A stretch of 64,000 nucleotides of DNA from an uncultured Burkholderiales bacterium (GTDB lineage Bacteria > Pseudomonadota > Gammaproteobacteria > Burkholderiales > Burkholderiaceae_C), in the NCBI GenBank assembly GCA_903820745.1, contig CAIJIT010000013.1, forward strand, positions 1 through 64,000, in the 5' to 3' direction. How positions within the stretch are numbered: the first letter of the stretch is position 1; every line of letters starts with the position of its first letter. Shown in pieces: positions 37,766 through 46,706 of the stretch. The translations under genes and the position numbers were made by a program. The notes under the pieces were generated by a model. It saw only the letters and a list, made by a program, of their open reading frames with translations. It did no database searches and was not told the DNA's origin.

Positions 37766-39982
37766 TTAACGCCAGGCGGGAAGCGGGGATTTAGGTTCCG
37801 GCATCGCTGCCATTTCCCTCATGATCGCCCTCACCCTGTAGGTATTGGCTTCCATGTCGGCCAGACCGGCCCGGTCCTTGTCCAGCGTATCAGCGGCCAA
37901 ACCATGGCGCAGATTCGAGACGATGGCATAGCCATTGGCATAGAAGCCGTCAGGGCTGGTCTTGACCGAAATCCCGTAAGCCCATTGATCTCGACCCCGT
38001 ACTGTCCCTGGTCCGATGGATGTAGATGCTTTCGGTCCGAAGGGAATTGCCAACTCGAAGCCGGCAAACTTACTCCTGGGCAGGGGGAAAGGCTTGAGGG
38101 CCTCGGTATTTCGATAATTCAAGCTGAGGCGGTAGTCACCGAACCAATGCTGGCTTGTCAGTCTGACGCCGCGGTCCCAGTTGTAGAACTGGCCCGCTTG
38201 GGCTTCCAGAAACCATTGCCCTTCGATCATGCTGTAGCGCGCCGAAGCCAAGCCGGTCTTGTGAATGATGGTATCCAGGGTAAAGCCACGCGTGTTGTCG
38301 GCCTGGTAATAGCCGCTCATACTGCTCAGTCGCAGACGCCCTCCCGGGCTCAGCCAAGCCAGATCGATTTGTCCCCCGTGATCGCTATGCTGAACATAGC
38401 CGACACTGGCCTGTGCCCAGATCCCCAGCGGCAGTTGCCGCTGGTAGGACAGATGGCTGTTCTCGACGCGATTGCGGATGCGCTGGTCCCCAAAGATGGC
38501 CTGTTTCTGGAAATCAGCGGTCTGCGAAAACGGCAGGGCCGTTGCCTGACCTTGCCATAACAGGCCTTTTGCCAGCGGCAATTCCCAGCCCAGATCAAGC
38601 CCGAGTGAATAGTCATACAAGCCATATTCGGTGCCAACGCGCTGGCTCAAGGCCAGACCGACCTCGAGCTGAGGTCTGATGGCTTCCCAGAATGCTTTGG
38701 GTGCAATCAACCAGCCTTGTTTCGGTGCCCGCGCGTCCCGGCCATCAGCCAGCGTCAGCGCCTGATAGCCATCGCACCAAGAAGCTCCGGCAAGGAATTT
38801 CTCGAGGCAATAATTATTGGTTTTGACGGTCAAAACCGGGTCCTGCAGATAGGTCAAGGCCAGTCGCAGGCTTTCGTCAGGCAGCGTCACCTTGCGCCAG
38901 CTTGCCAAGGCCACGCCCAAGGCATCGAGCCGGTTCTTTCGCCAGGCCAGCGGTTCAGCCTGGACAACCCAGCCGCTCTCATTGTCAAAACCAATGGAAA
39001 TTGATGAGAAACCCTGTTTCCTCAATTGGGCCGCCAGCTGCTCAGCCCGGATTTCGGCGCTCTTGGGGCTTGCCAAGTCTTGTCGCAACGCCTGTGCAAC
39101 GGCTGCAGGTTGCGCTGGCGCCAAGGGCTGCACCTCGATCGGCGCAGTGGCCTTGATGATTGGCGATGCAGCTGAATAATTCAAGGCCGAAACCGGAGCC
39201 GAGACGACGGACTTGCCGCTGCCGCTGGCCCTGGCCTGCCGGTCAAAGTAATAAACCAGGCCGCCACTGAGCTGCCAAGCCTGTTGGTCACTGCGGTGCG
39301 TGAACTTGCGGCTGGCACTGGCCTCGAAATCAAGACTCGTCGTCAGCGGCAAGGCATAACGCGCCCCGCCCCGCCATTCACGGCCATCATAGTCAGCCAG
39401 CAATTTCCAGCGCTCGCTCAGCAGCAGTTGACCGCTGCCGAAGACGCCATTCAACGGCTTAGCAAAGTAGTTGGCGGCAGGCCTTTTGGCATAGCCCAGG
39501 CTCAGGTCCAATGCACCAAAGCTGCTGGTCGCAACGCCGTAGTAGCTCTTGAATATCGCGGCCAAGCCGCCAAAGTCGATGGCGCCGAAAGCAATTCTCG
39601 TATTGCCAGGCAAGCGCAAAGGCAACTGGTATTTCGCACTCACAGACAAATCACGCACACTTCCAGGGCATGGGGGAGTCCATGCGTCACATTGCAAGTC
39701 ACCCTCAAACGCCAGTCTCGACCCCAGTTCTAGGCCAGGCAGCAGTCCGAAGCCGGCATTGATCGACCCGAAGGCACCAATTCCTGGATTAGCGCGGGTC
39801 ATTTCCGGATTGTTATTGGTCAACGCTGCAGCCGCGGCCCCGTTGGGCACCACATCGGCATTCGGGGTATTGATGGCGCTGGTGAATCCGCCCGGGGCCA
39901 GTTGCGCTGCGGCTGGCATGGCAAACACTGCAGCAACCCAGAGCGGCCAGAAAGCTTGCTTAGGCATGAAAAAAGATTTCAA
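37766..39982 (-). CDS. YjbH-family exopolysaccharide-related outer-membrane protein
   Basis: A 738-residue exported protein of the YjbH domain family. YjbH in enterics belongs to the yjbEFGH exopolysaccharide operon and is a predicted outer-membrane beta-barrel. A signal peptide ends near AMPAAAQ. Typical features are GGFTSAINTPNADVVPNG near the start, many aromatic-rich alternating strands, and a C-terminal region with GFELAIPFGP. A GGAA site lies six bases ahead of a TTG at 39982, which favours that start; an ATG at 39967 is the alternative. No yjbE, yjbF or yjbG partner is next to it. Confidence 0.8.
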   Translation of the reverse strand: MKSFFMPKQAFWPLWVAAVFAMPAAAQLAPGGFTSAINTPNADVVPNGAAAAALTNNNPEMTRANPGIGAFGSINAGFGLLPGLELGSRLAFEGDLQCDAWTPPCPGSVRDLSVSAKYQLPLRLPGNTRIAFGAIDFGGLAAIFKSYYGVATSSFGALDLSLGYAKRPAANYFAKPLNGVFGSGQLLLSERWKLLADYDGREWRGGARYALPLTTSLDFEASASRKFTHRSDQQAWQLSGGLVYYFDRQARASGSGKSVVSAPVSALNYSAASPIIKATAPIEVQPLAPAQPAAVAQALRQDLASPKSAEIRAEQLAAQLRKQGFSSISIGFDNESGWVVQAEPLAWRKNRLDALGVALASWRKVTLPDESLRLALTYLQDPVLTVKTNNYCLEKFLAGASWCDGYQALTLADGRDARAPKQGWLIAPKAFWEAIRPQLEVGLALSQRVGTEYGLYDYSLGLDLGWELPLAKGLLWQGQATALPFSQTADFQKQAIFGDQRIRNRVENSHLSYQRQLPLGIWAQASVGYVQHSDHGGQIDLAWLSPGGRLRLSSMSGYYQADNTRGFTLDTIIHKTGLASARYSMIEGQWFLEAQAGQFYNWDRGVRLTSQHWFGDYRLSLNYRNTEALKPFPLPRSKFAGFELAIPFGPKASTSIGPGTVRGRDQWAYGISVKTSPDGFYANGYAIVSNLRHGLAADTLDKDRAGLADMEANTYRVRAIMREMAAMPEPKSPLPAWR

Positions 39983-40003
39983 GTAATTTCCGGAGTGGCA
40001 AGC

Positions 40004-40033
40004 AAAAAAACGGAGGCCAGGCCTCCGTTTTTT
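40004..40033. terminator. bidirectional intrinsic terminator between lipoprotein and YjbH genes
   Basis: CGGAGGC at 40011-40017 pairs with GCCTCCG at 40021-40027. Seven A residues precede it and six T residues follow, so it can terminate in both directions. On the minus strand it ends the lipoprotein transcript 32 bases after the stop and separates it from the YjbH gene, which then needs its own promoter in the short remaining gap. Confidence 0.88.
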
Positions 40034-40064
40034 GGTGACACGTTAGCGCCAAGTCAGCGAAGAC

Positions 40065-40790
40065 TCAACCGCCACCAGTTCCGCCAGTTCCGCCAGTTGG
40101 CGTACCCGGATTCGTCGGCACTGCCACATCAACGGCGGCAACAGCAGCAGCTTTCAGCGCCGGGGAAGCGTCTCCGGTCGCTGTGATGGCTTTGATCACC
40201 ACCAGATTATCCAAGGCCTTGTCGGCAGCACTGCCTACCGTGAATCCGCCTCCAATAAGATCGGTACCTGCAACAATCGTAGGCAATCCAGCTGCAACCA
40301 AGGCCTTGTTCACCTCACCGATTACAGCAGTTTGTGCGACGGCAACGTCATTCGTTGTCGGCGCATATGCCGGCAACAACAAACTTGCCACGTTAGGTGC
40401 ATTTTTGCCAACCAACAGTCCTTGCACCAGAAGATTGGTGATCGGATTGATGTTCACAGTGCCTTCGGTCAATGCGATCGAAGTCAAAGTCGTCACGACG
40501 GTTCCGACTGTCCTGACAGCAGAGACGATGCAAGGTGGCTTGCCATTCGTCGCAGTGACGACGTAAGCACCATTCGAATCAGTTGTACTGGTTGTCACGA
40601 CATTTGCGGTGCCTGAAATCGGCTGGCAAGTCACGGTCACAGTCGCATTGGCCATCGCTGCACCGGTGGCTGCGATACCCTTCAAGACCGCGCCTGGAAC
40701 GGCGCTACCGGCACCGCCGCCGCAAGCAACCAAGCTTGCAGCGAACGCAAGCGCCAGAATATTGCGACTGAATTTACTTGATATTGTCAT
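40065..40790 (-). CDS. small lipoprotein of unknown function
   Basis: A 241-residue protein with a lipoprotein signal peptide. The lipobox is LVAC, with Cys23 as the lipidated residue, followed by a Gly-rich segment. Residues about 38-95 look like a bacterial Ig/carboxypeptidase-regulatory-like beta-sandwich (GAAMANATVTVTC, DSNGAYVVTA). The rest is Ala/Val-rich helical sequence and the end is a Gly-Thr-Gly tail. No function is recognised. An AAGGA ribosome site precedes the ATG. It is set apart from the YjbH gene by a terminator and from pdxA by a long AT-rich gap. Confidence 0.75.
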   Translation of the reverse strand: MTISSKFSRNILALAFAASLVACGGGAGSAVPGAVLKGIAATGAAMANATVTVTCQPISGTANVVTTSTTDSNGAYVVTATNGKPPCIVSAVRTVGTVVTTLTSIALTEGTVNINPITNLLVQGLLVGKNAPNVASLLLPAYAPTTNDVAVAQTAVIGEVNKALVAAGLPTIVAGTDLIGGGFTVGSAADKALDNLVVIKAITATGDASPALKAAAVAAVDVAVPTNPGTPTGGTGGTGGG

Positions 40791-41385
40791 GATTTATCCT
40801 TCGTTCATTCAATAAAAAAACAAGATTAGCGTGAAGTTATCTGCTCCACCATCCCCAAACACGATTGTTTGCATCACCATCCGTTTGCACTTCAAGTCCG
40901 CAGTGATCAGTACATTCAGATCCGTATCACACGCAGACAAGTTGCACTCATGTCCGCGGCCCAATCACTGCAATCGATGACACGCCAAAACATTATTCAA
41001 TAGTACATTGAAAATCAACAATCCCACGATCAAACCGAACTTACAAGCAAAAAATTGTCCGGAATGTTAGATCTTTCATACAGAGGGTGCCCATATATTT
41101 CCATGCCAGATCAACTGCACGATTCAAATCTGAAGCGATCATTCGTCTTGAACCCGCAATTCCGCTTGATTTGCAGCAATTCCCATGCAAAGCAAATCCA
41201 TCGACTGCAAAGCAAGACCGTACCCAACGAGGCATCGCCACAATCTTTTGACCAAAGCCCAGTCAGCTCGAAACGAAGTCGGTGACTGCTCCAACAAAGT
41301 TAATTTAATTTTAACGCACAAAGCACATCAATCTGCATATATTGCCAAATCCTAGAAAAAATATTCTTGATTAATGCTTCACAGT
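40791..41385. other. 595-base AT-rich intergenic region
   Basis: No coding frame here looks real: the short open frames lack ribosome sites and family features. The part near 40885-40957 holds two copies of a 16-17 base direct repeat (TTGCACTTCAAGTCCGC and TTGCACTCATGTCCGC), 57 bases apart, upstream of the lipoprotein gene. Other stretches show nothing I can name. The pdxA-side end has no T-run terminator hairpin. Confidence 0.5.
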
Positions 41386-42417
41386 TCACTGTCGAACCAA
41401 GGACTTCTTGGCCACAGCCATGCGGCCCGCGATACGCAGCGCTTGTTCAAGCGCGCCGGTGTCGGCCTTGCCCTGACCGACGATGTCGAAAGCCGTGCCG
41501 TGCGCCGGCGTCGTAAAAATGGCGCTGAGCCCGGCGGTCACGGTGACGCCCTTGTTGAAGCCAAGCAGTTTGGTCGCGATCTGGCCCTGGTCGTGGTACA
41601 TCATCACCACGCCATCGTATTCGCCCTTCAAAGCCTTCAAAAAGATCGTGTCGGACGAGACCGGGCCACTGCAGTTGATGCCTTGAGCCTGCAGTTTTTC
41701 AACCGCGGGCCTGATGATGGTGATTTCCTCGTCGCCGAACAGACCGCCTTCGCCGCAATGCGGATTGAGCGCCGCGACCGCAATGCGGGGATTTTCAACC
41801 CCGTTGGCACGCAAGGTGTTGTGGGCCAGGCCGACGGCCAGCGCGATACGCTCGGGCGAGATCAGGTCGATGGCCTGGCGCAGCGAGATATGCGAAGTGA
41901 CCCGGAAAGTGGCGAATTCCTTGATCACATTCATTTCGCCGAAGAAGCCTTTTTGTCCGGTCAAGGCCGCGAACATCTGGTGCTCGTCATGGTATTTCCA
42001 GCCGCCCAGGTGCAAGGCGGCTTTGTTCAGCGAGGCAAAGCAGATCGCGTCGAGTTCGCCCGCGCCGGCCAGATCAATCATATGCTTCAGGGTGTCACCG
42101 GTCAGGCGGCCGGACAGGGCCGACATCTCGCCGCGCGGGATCAGTTCGGGGTCGATATTGCCCAGATCGACGACGGCGATCGCCGGATCGGACCAGTCGA
42201 TGTCGGCCAGTTGCTGATGACTGCGCCAGGCCGGTTGGACCCCGGCGTCCTTGCAGCCAAGCTCAAACACCCGGACGTCGCCAACCACTGCGATCCGGGC
42301 GACCTCATTCAAGACCTTCGAATCCAGCAATCGGGCGCAAATTTCCGGCCCGATGCCGGTCATGTCACCGAGCATCAGCCCGACCACCGGCAGTTCATTC
42401 AATGCGGCCGGCTTCAT
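41386..42417 (-). CDS. PdxA-family NAD-dependent dehydrogenase (catabolic PdxA2-like)
   Basis: A 343-residue protein of the 4-hydroxythreonine-4-phosphate dehydrogenase family, which oxidises and decarboxylates phosphorylated hydroxy acids. Metal ligands are likely His143 (YHDEH), His199 (AHNTLR) and His275 (MMYHDQ). The N-terminal loop reads GDMTGIGPE instead of the usual GDPAGIGPE. The end TPAHGTAFDIVGQGKAD is like PdxA2 proteins. It is last in the ABC transporter-PrpD operon and overlaps the PrpD-family gene by four bases. This setting, away from ksgA or surA, argues for a catabolic rather than vitamin B6 role. Confidence 0.82.
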   Translation of the reverse strand: MKPAALNELPVVGLMLGDMTGIGPEICARLLDSKVLNEVARIAVVGDVRVFELGCKDAGVQPAWRSHQQLADIDWSDPAIAVVDLGNIDPELIPRGEMSALSGRLTGDTLKHMIDLAGAGELDAICFASLNKAALHLGGWKYHDEHQMFAALTGQKGFFGEMNVIKEFATFRVTSHISLRQAIDLISPERIALAVGLAHNTLRANGVENPRIAVAALNPHCGEGGLFGDEEITIIRPAVEKLQAQGINCSGPVSSDTIFLKALKGEYDGVVMMYHDQGQIATKLLGFNKGVTVTAGLSAIFTTPAHGTAFDIVGQGKADTGALEQALRIAGRMAVAKKSLVRQ

Positions 42418-43820
42418 GCTGCAGACCTTGTCAAGGCGGCCATCAAACCGTTGATTCGTGGCAGATGCTCGAAATCACGCACCATCTCGACCACCGCCTT
42501 GGCCTGGTGGGTCGGGAACTTGGCATAGTCGGCGTTCTCTAAGAACTTGTTGGCAACTTCCTCATAACTCATCGGGTCAGCCGGGCTGCCTTTGCCGAAA
42601 TCGGAACGGCCGGAGAGCTTGGTTCCGTCTGCAAGTTCGATGTCGATCAGCGTTGTCATTTTGTGATAACCGGCCGCTTCGGCGTCGGCATCGACGACAA
42701 AATCGACTTTTTCGATCATCGCCCTGACATCAGGGCGCAGCACCACTTCGTCGGTAAATTCACCGAGTCCCGCCCGCCCTTCGAGCAGCAGGATAGCCAT
42801 GCAGAATTCCATCGAGAACTTGGCCTGCAACTCATTGCTCGGCCGATGGTGGATCAGCGCGTTGGGCATATTGTGGTTGGTGCCGACGCGGACCCGGACG
42901 ACATCGCTGGCTTGGATCTTGTGGGCGCGGATCAGCCGCAGCATTTCGGTCATGCCCGGATGGGTCAATGAGCCCGACGGATGGGGTTTGATCGAGACAC
43001 CGGGCGAGGCGATCGTCCAGGGCGCACCGAGCTTGCCGGCAATCGAGGCGGCGTCATAGCCACCGCCCGCGGCGCTGAAGAAGCCGCGCGGCGCTTCGAG
43101 GATCTGGTCGGTTGCGGTCCAACCATAAGAGGCGAACTGGGCGGCGGTGACGCCGCTTTCGGACGACCTGCCGGCATGGAAGGGCTTGGTCATGGTGCCG
43201 AAGTTCTCGCGCAATCCGGCCGACTGGCTGCCGGCAATCGATAGTGCGCGGGCGATGGTGGCAGCGTCGAGCCCGAGCAGTTTTGCGCTGGCGGCGGCGG
43301 CCGCGAAAGTGCCGCAGGATCCGGTGGTGTGGAAACCGGTCTGGTAATGGCGCGGGTTGATCGCCTCAGCGATCTTGCACTCGATCTCGACTCCCAGGTG
43401 GTAGGCCAACATCACTGCTTCGCCGCTCGCCTGCATTTGTTCGCCCATCGCCAACGCGGCCGGCAAGGCGGGTGCCGTCGGATGGGTCAGCAGACCGTAG
43501 ACCCGGTCGGTGGCCACCGCCAATTGGGTATCGTCGTAGTCGTCGGCATGGATCGCGACCCCGTTGGCAAAAGCGGCAAAGCGCGGAGCGACCTTCAGCC
43601 GGGTTCCGATCACCGTTGCGGCGCCCTGCCCCAGGTTGAGTTCGGACAGGTGCAGATGCACCAGTTCACCGCATTGGGTCGCACCGCCGGAAAGCGCCAG
43701 GCCGAGGCCGTCGAGAATCGACTTCTTGCCCAGCGCGGTGACCTCGGCCGACAAATCGGCGGGTTTGGCGTCCTGGATGAATTCGGCAAGATAACGGGTC
43801 AGATGGGTAGTTGCAGTCAT
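42414..43820 (-). CDS. MmgE/PrpD family protein
   Basis: A 468-residue protein of the MmgE/PrpD family, which includes 2-methylcitrate dehydratase and cis-aconitate decarboxylase. Family blocks are GGATQCGELV, HADDYDDT near residue 94, TGSCGTFAAAAA and the KPHPSGSLTHPG region. Many members away from the prp operon act on other hydroxy acids. Here it lies between an ABC ATPase gene and pdxA, so it probably dehydrates or isomerises the imported compound. An AAGGAA ribosome site precedes the ATG. There is no prpB or prpC nearby. Confidence 0.85.
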   Translation of the reverse strand: MTATTHLTRYLAEFIQDAKPADLSAEVTALGKKSILDGLGLALSGGATQCGELVHLHLSELNLGQGAATVIGTRLKVAPRFAAFANGVAIHADDYDDTQLAVATDRVYGLLTHPTAPALPAALAMGEQMQASGEAVMLAYHLGVEIECKIAEAINPRHYQTGFHTTGSCGTFAAAAASAKLLGLDAATIARALSIAGSQSAGLRENFGTMTKPFHAGRSSESGVTAAQFASYGWTATDQILEAPRGFFSAAGGGYDAASIAGKLGAPWTIASPGVSIKPHPSGSLTHPGMTEMLRLIRAHKIQASDVVRVRVGTNHNMPNALIHHRPSNELQAKFSMEFCMAILLLEGRAGLGEFTDEVVLRPDVRAMIEKVDFVVDADAEAAGYHKMTTLIDIELADGTKLSGRSDFGKGSPADPMSYEEVANKFLENADYAKFPTHQAKAVVEMVRDFEHLPRINGLMAALTRSAA

Positions 43821-43868
43821 GGTCTTCCTTCAATCGAGCCGCGAAGGGCTGCAGGGTTGATACGGATG

Positions 43869-44936
43869 TCAGCGGGCCAGCGCGCGGCAATGCTCAGGCG
43901 GGAAATGCAGCCAGACGCTGCTGCCCGCTTCGAACATGGCATCGACCGGGGTGATGACGCGGACCGTCTCCCCGCCGGCCAGGTTGACCAGATAGTCGCG
44001 ATGCGGCCCCAGATAGACTTGCCGCGCGACCAGGCCGGCGATCCAATTCGGCGCGCCTTGGTCGGGTGGACTCAGCGCGATGCGGATGTCGTGATGGCGG
44101 ATCGATACGGCGCTGTCGCCCTGGGGCGCAAAGTCTCCCGAACCGCAGCGCAAGACCAGACCGTTGCCGCAGTCGACAATGTCGCGGCCGTCCCAACGGC
44201 CTTTGAAAACATTCGCCGAACCGATGAAACGGGCCACGAATTCGGTCAAGGGCCGCTGGTAAATATCCTCGGGCGAACCCGCCTGTTCGATCACGCCCTG
44301 GTTCATCACGACGATGATGTCGGAGGTGGTCATCGCCTCGGACTGGTCGTGGGTCACATAGACGGTGGTGTAGCGGTATTTGTCATGCAGCCTGCGGATT
44401 TCGTAACGCATCTCTTCGCGCAGATTGGCGTCTAGGTTGGACAAGGGCTCGTCGAGCAAAAGGATTTCGGGCTCGATCACCAGCGCGCGGGCCAGCGACA
44501 CCCGCTGTTGCTGGCCGCCCGAGAGATTCCCCGGGTAACGCTGCGCCAACTGATCAAGTTTGGTCGCCGCCAGGATGGTATCGACCCGTTGCTGAATTTC
44601 GGTTTTTGGCAGGCTGCGCAAACGCAGCCCATAAGCGACGTTTTCGAACACTGTCATATGCGGCCAGAGCGCATAGCTCTGGAAGATCATCGACATGTTT
44701 CGCTTCTCGGGCGGCAGGCTGCGCTGCGGCGTCGAAATGCTGCGTCCTCCGACCTTGATCTCGCCACCATCGGGCTCAAGAAAACCGGCGATCAAGCGCA
44801 AGGTGGTAGTCTTGCCGCAGCCCGATGGCCCCAGCAGACAAACCAGTTGCCCTTTTTCGATCGTCAACGATATGTCGTTGACGACGGTCAGCGCGCCAAA
44901 GCGTTTGGATAAACCGGTCAATTCCAGAAAAGGCAT
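43869..44936 (-). CDS. ABC transporter ATP-binding protein, FbpC/PotA type
   Basis: A 355-residue ATPase. Walker A is GPSGCGKTT near residue 37, the signature is LSGGQQQR, Walker B is EILLLDEPLSNLD, and the switch His follows in VTHDQSEAM. A C-terminal TOBE-like domain (about 240-350) matches ATPases of the iron, phosphonate and spermidine importers. It would energise the fused permease encoded just upstream. It starts 48 bases after the permease stop and ends 48 bases before the PrpD-family gene. Confidence 0.92.
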   Translation of the reverse strand: MPFLELTGLSKRFGALTVVNDISLTIEKGQLVCLLGPSGCGKTTTLRLIAGFLEPDGGEIKVGGRSISTPQRSLPPEKRNMSMIFQSYALWPHMTVFENVAYGLRLRSLPKTEIQQRVDTILAATKLDQLAQRYPGNLSGGQQQRVSLARALVIEPEILLLDEPLSNLDANLREEMRYEIRRLHDKYRYTTVYVTHDQSEAMTTSDIIVVMNQGVIEQAGSPEDIYQRPLTEFVARFIGSANVFKGRWDGRDIVDCGNGLVLRCGSGDFAPQGDSAVSIRHHDIRIALSPPDQGAPNWIAGLVARQVYLGPHRDYLVNLAGGETVRVITPVDAMFEAGSSVWLHFPPEHCRALAR

Positions 44937-44984
44937 TGCTGTTGTCCTTGAGATAAATTTGCTTGCGCTCTGGATGGCAAGTCG

Positions 44985-46706
44985 TCAGGACGTTGGCAGC
45001 CGCTGCCCACCAAGCAGAGGCAGTCGATTGGCCAGAAATACCACCGTGAAGGTCACCGCCAGCAGCGTCAGGCCGAGCACCGAAATAGCGCCCAGATCGC
45101 CGCTCTCATTCAGGTCGTAAATGATCACTGAAACCAGCTTGGTGTTGGCTGTGGTCAGCAGGATGGCCGCTGAAAGTTCCCTGATCGTGCCGATGAAGAT
45201 GAAACACCAGGTAGCGATCACGCTGGTGCGCAGCAAGGGCGCGGTGATCAGTCGCAGGGTCTTGAGCCGGCTGGCACCGAGGATGCGGCTGGCGTCTTCG
45301 AGTTCGGCATGAATGCCGTGAAATGCCGAAGACATCTGCTGGTAGCCGGCCGGCATCTCGATCGTCAAAAAGGCGATCAGAAGAATCCACAAAGTGCCAT
45401 AAAGCATCAACTCGGGATGCGAATAGGTCAGAAACAGGCCGACACCGAGCACGATGCCGGGAATCGCGATCGGCGCGGTGGCAAGAAAGCCGAGCAGCTT
45501 GGAGCCGGCCACGGTGTTGCGCGCCACCATATAGGCGGTCAGCAGCGAAATCACGGTGCCAATGCTCGCGGTCAGGAAACCGAGCACAAAGGTATTGCGC
45601 ATCGCCAGTTGGGTGGCCGAAAACTCGAAAAACACAAACCTGAAGTTATGCAAGGTCAACGTAGCCCAGCTCAGCGGCTCCGAGACATTCTTTGTCAAGG
45701 CCGTCTTCAGCAATGCGGCATAAGGCAGCAGCACCGTCAATGACATGACGACCAGGACGAAAGCCAGCGCCGGAACCTTCCATTGCCCGAGCTTGGCCAG
45801 CTTGGCTTCGCCGCTTTTGCCGCCGAGCACGGTGAAACCCTTGCGACCCAGCATCCAGCTCTTGCCCTGCAGCAGCAAGGCCGTGATCAGCAGCAGAGGC
45901 AGGGATGCGGCAGCTGCCAGCCCGGGCTTGGGCGGATATTGAAACAGACTCCAGATCTTCGTCGTGATCACATGGAAACCTGCCGGCAACGCCAGAATCG
46001 CCGGCGACCCGAACATCGTCAAGGCCTGCAGGATGGCGATCAATGAACCGGCGAGCATGGCCGGCAGCACCAGCGGAATCGTGATGCGACGCAGCGTCGT
46101 CGAATTGCCGGCGCCCAGGATTGCCGAAGCGTCCTCAAGGTCGGACGGCACCCGGTCGAGCCCGTTGGCGACCAGGGTAAAGACATAGGGAAAGGTATAG
46201 CAAGCAATCGCAAACACCAGGCCGTAGAAGGTGTAAACGTTGACCAGATAGCTGTCCATCGGAGCGTCACTCAGATAGCGATAGGCCACATTGATCAAGC
46301 CGCTGTTGGGAGCTGCCAGGATCTCCCAGGCAATCGCACCGAGAAATGGCGGCGTAACGAATGAGGCGGTCACCAGCGCCCTCACCCAACGTCGCCCTGG
46401 CAAGTCGGAGCGCGAAACCAACCAGGCCAGCGGCGTGGCAATCAGGCAGGACACCAGGCCAACCGCCATGGCCATGCCCACGGCCAGCAGGAAAGGTCGG
46501 CGCAAAGTGATGTTGGTCACCAAGGCCTCGAAATTGGCCAAGGTAAACGCACCCTCCGCATCGCTGATGCTGTAGAGAAACAGCCAGTAGAGCGGAAAAA
46601 TTGCCAGCACTGACAGCACCAGGACCAGCACAAAAAATACCGGTCGGAACAGGTCGATCCGCAGCGACCTTTGCATCACGGTCGAAAAACTTTGGGCCAG
46701 ATTCAT
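44985..46706 (-). CDS. ABC transporter permease, fused two-domain FbpB type
   Basis: A 573-residue inner-membrane permease with about twelve helices in two homologous halves. Each half has the permease EAA-type loop (LEDASAILGAGNSTTLRRITIP near residue 190 and LEDASRILGASRLKTLRLITAP near residue 480), so one chain supplies both halves of the channel. This is the architecture of FbpB-type importers. The start overlaps the binding-protein stop by four bases (ATGA). Confidence 0.9.
   Translation of the reverse strand: MNLAQSFSTVMQRSLRIDLFRPVFFVLVLVLSVLAIFPLYWLFLYSISDAEGAFTLANFEALVTNITLRRPFLLAVGMAMAVGLVSCLIATPLAWLVSRSDLPGRRWVRALVTASFVTPPFLGAIAWEILAAPNSGLINVAYRYLSDAPMDSYLVNVYTFYGLVFAIACYTFPYVFTLVANGLDRVPSDLEDASAILGAGNSTTLRRITIPLVLPAMLAGSLIAILQALTMFGSPAILALPAGFHVITTKIWSLFQYPPKPGLAAAASLPLLLITALLLQGKSWMLGRKGFTVLGGKSGEAKLAKLGQWKVPALAFVLVVMSLTVLLPYAALLKTALTKNVSEPLSWATLTLHNFRFVFFEFSATQLAMRNTFVLGFLTASIGTVISLLTAYMVARNTVAGSKLLGFLATAPIAIPGIVLGVGLFLTYSHPELMLYGTLWILLIAFLTIEMPAGYQQMSSAFHGIHAELEDASRILGASRLKTLRLITAPLLRTSVIATWCFIFIGTIRELSAAILLTTANTKLVSVIIYDLNESGDLGAISVLGLTLLAVTFTVVFLANRLPLLGGQRLPTS

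Noticed and set aside
41041..41321. Short open frames on both strands in the gap before pdxA
   Set aside because: They lack ribosome sites and any recognisable protein features, and the frames overlap each other.
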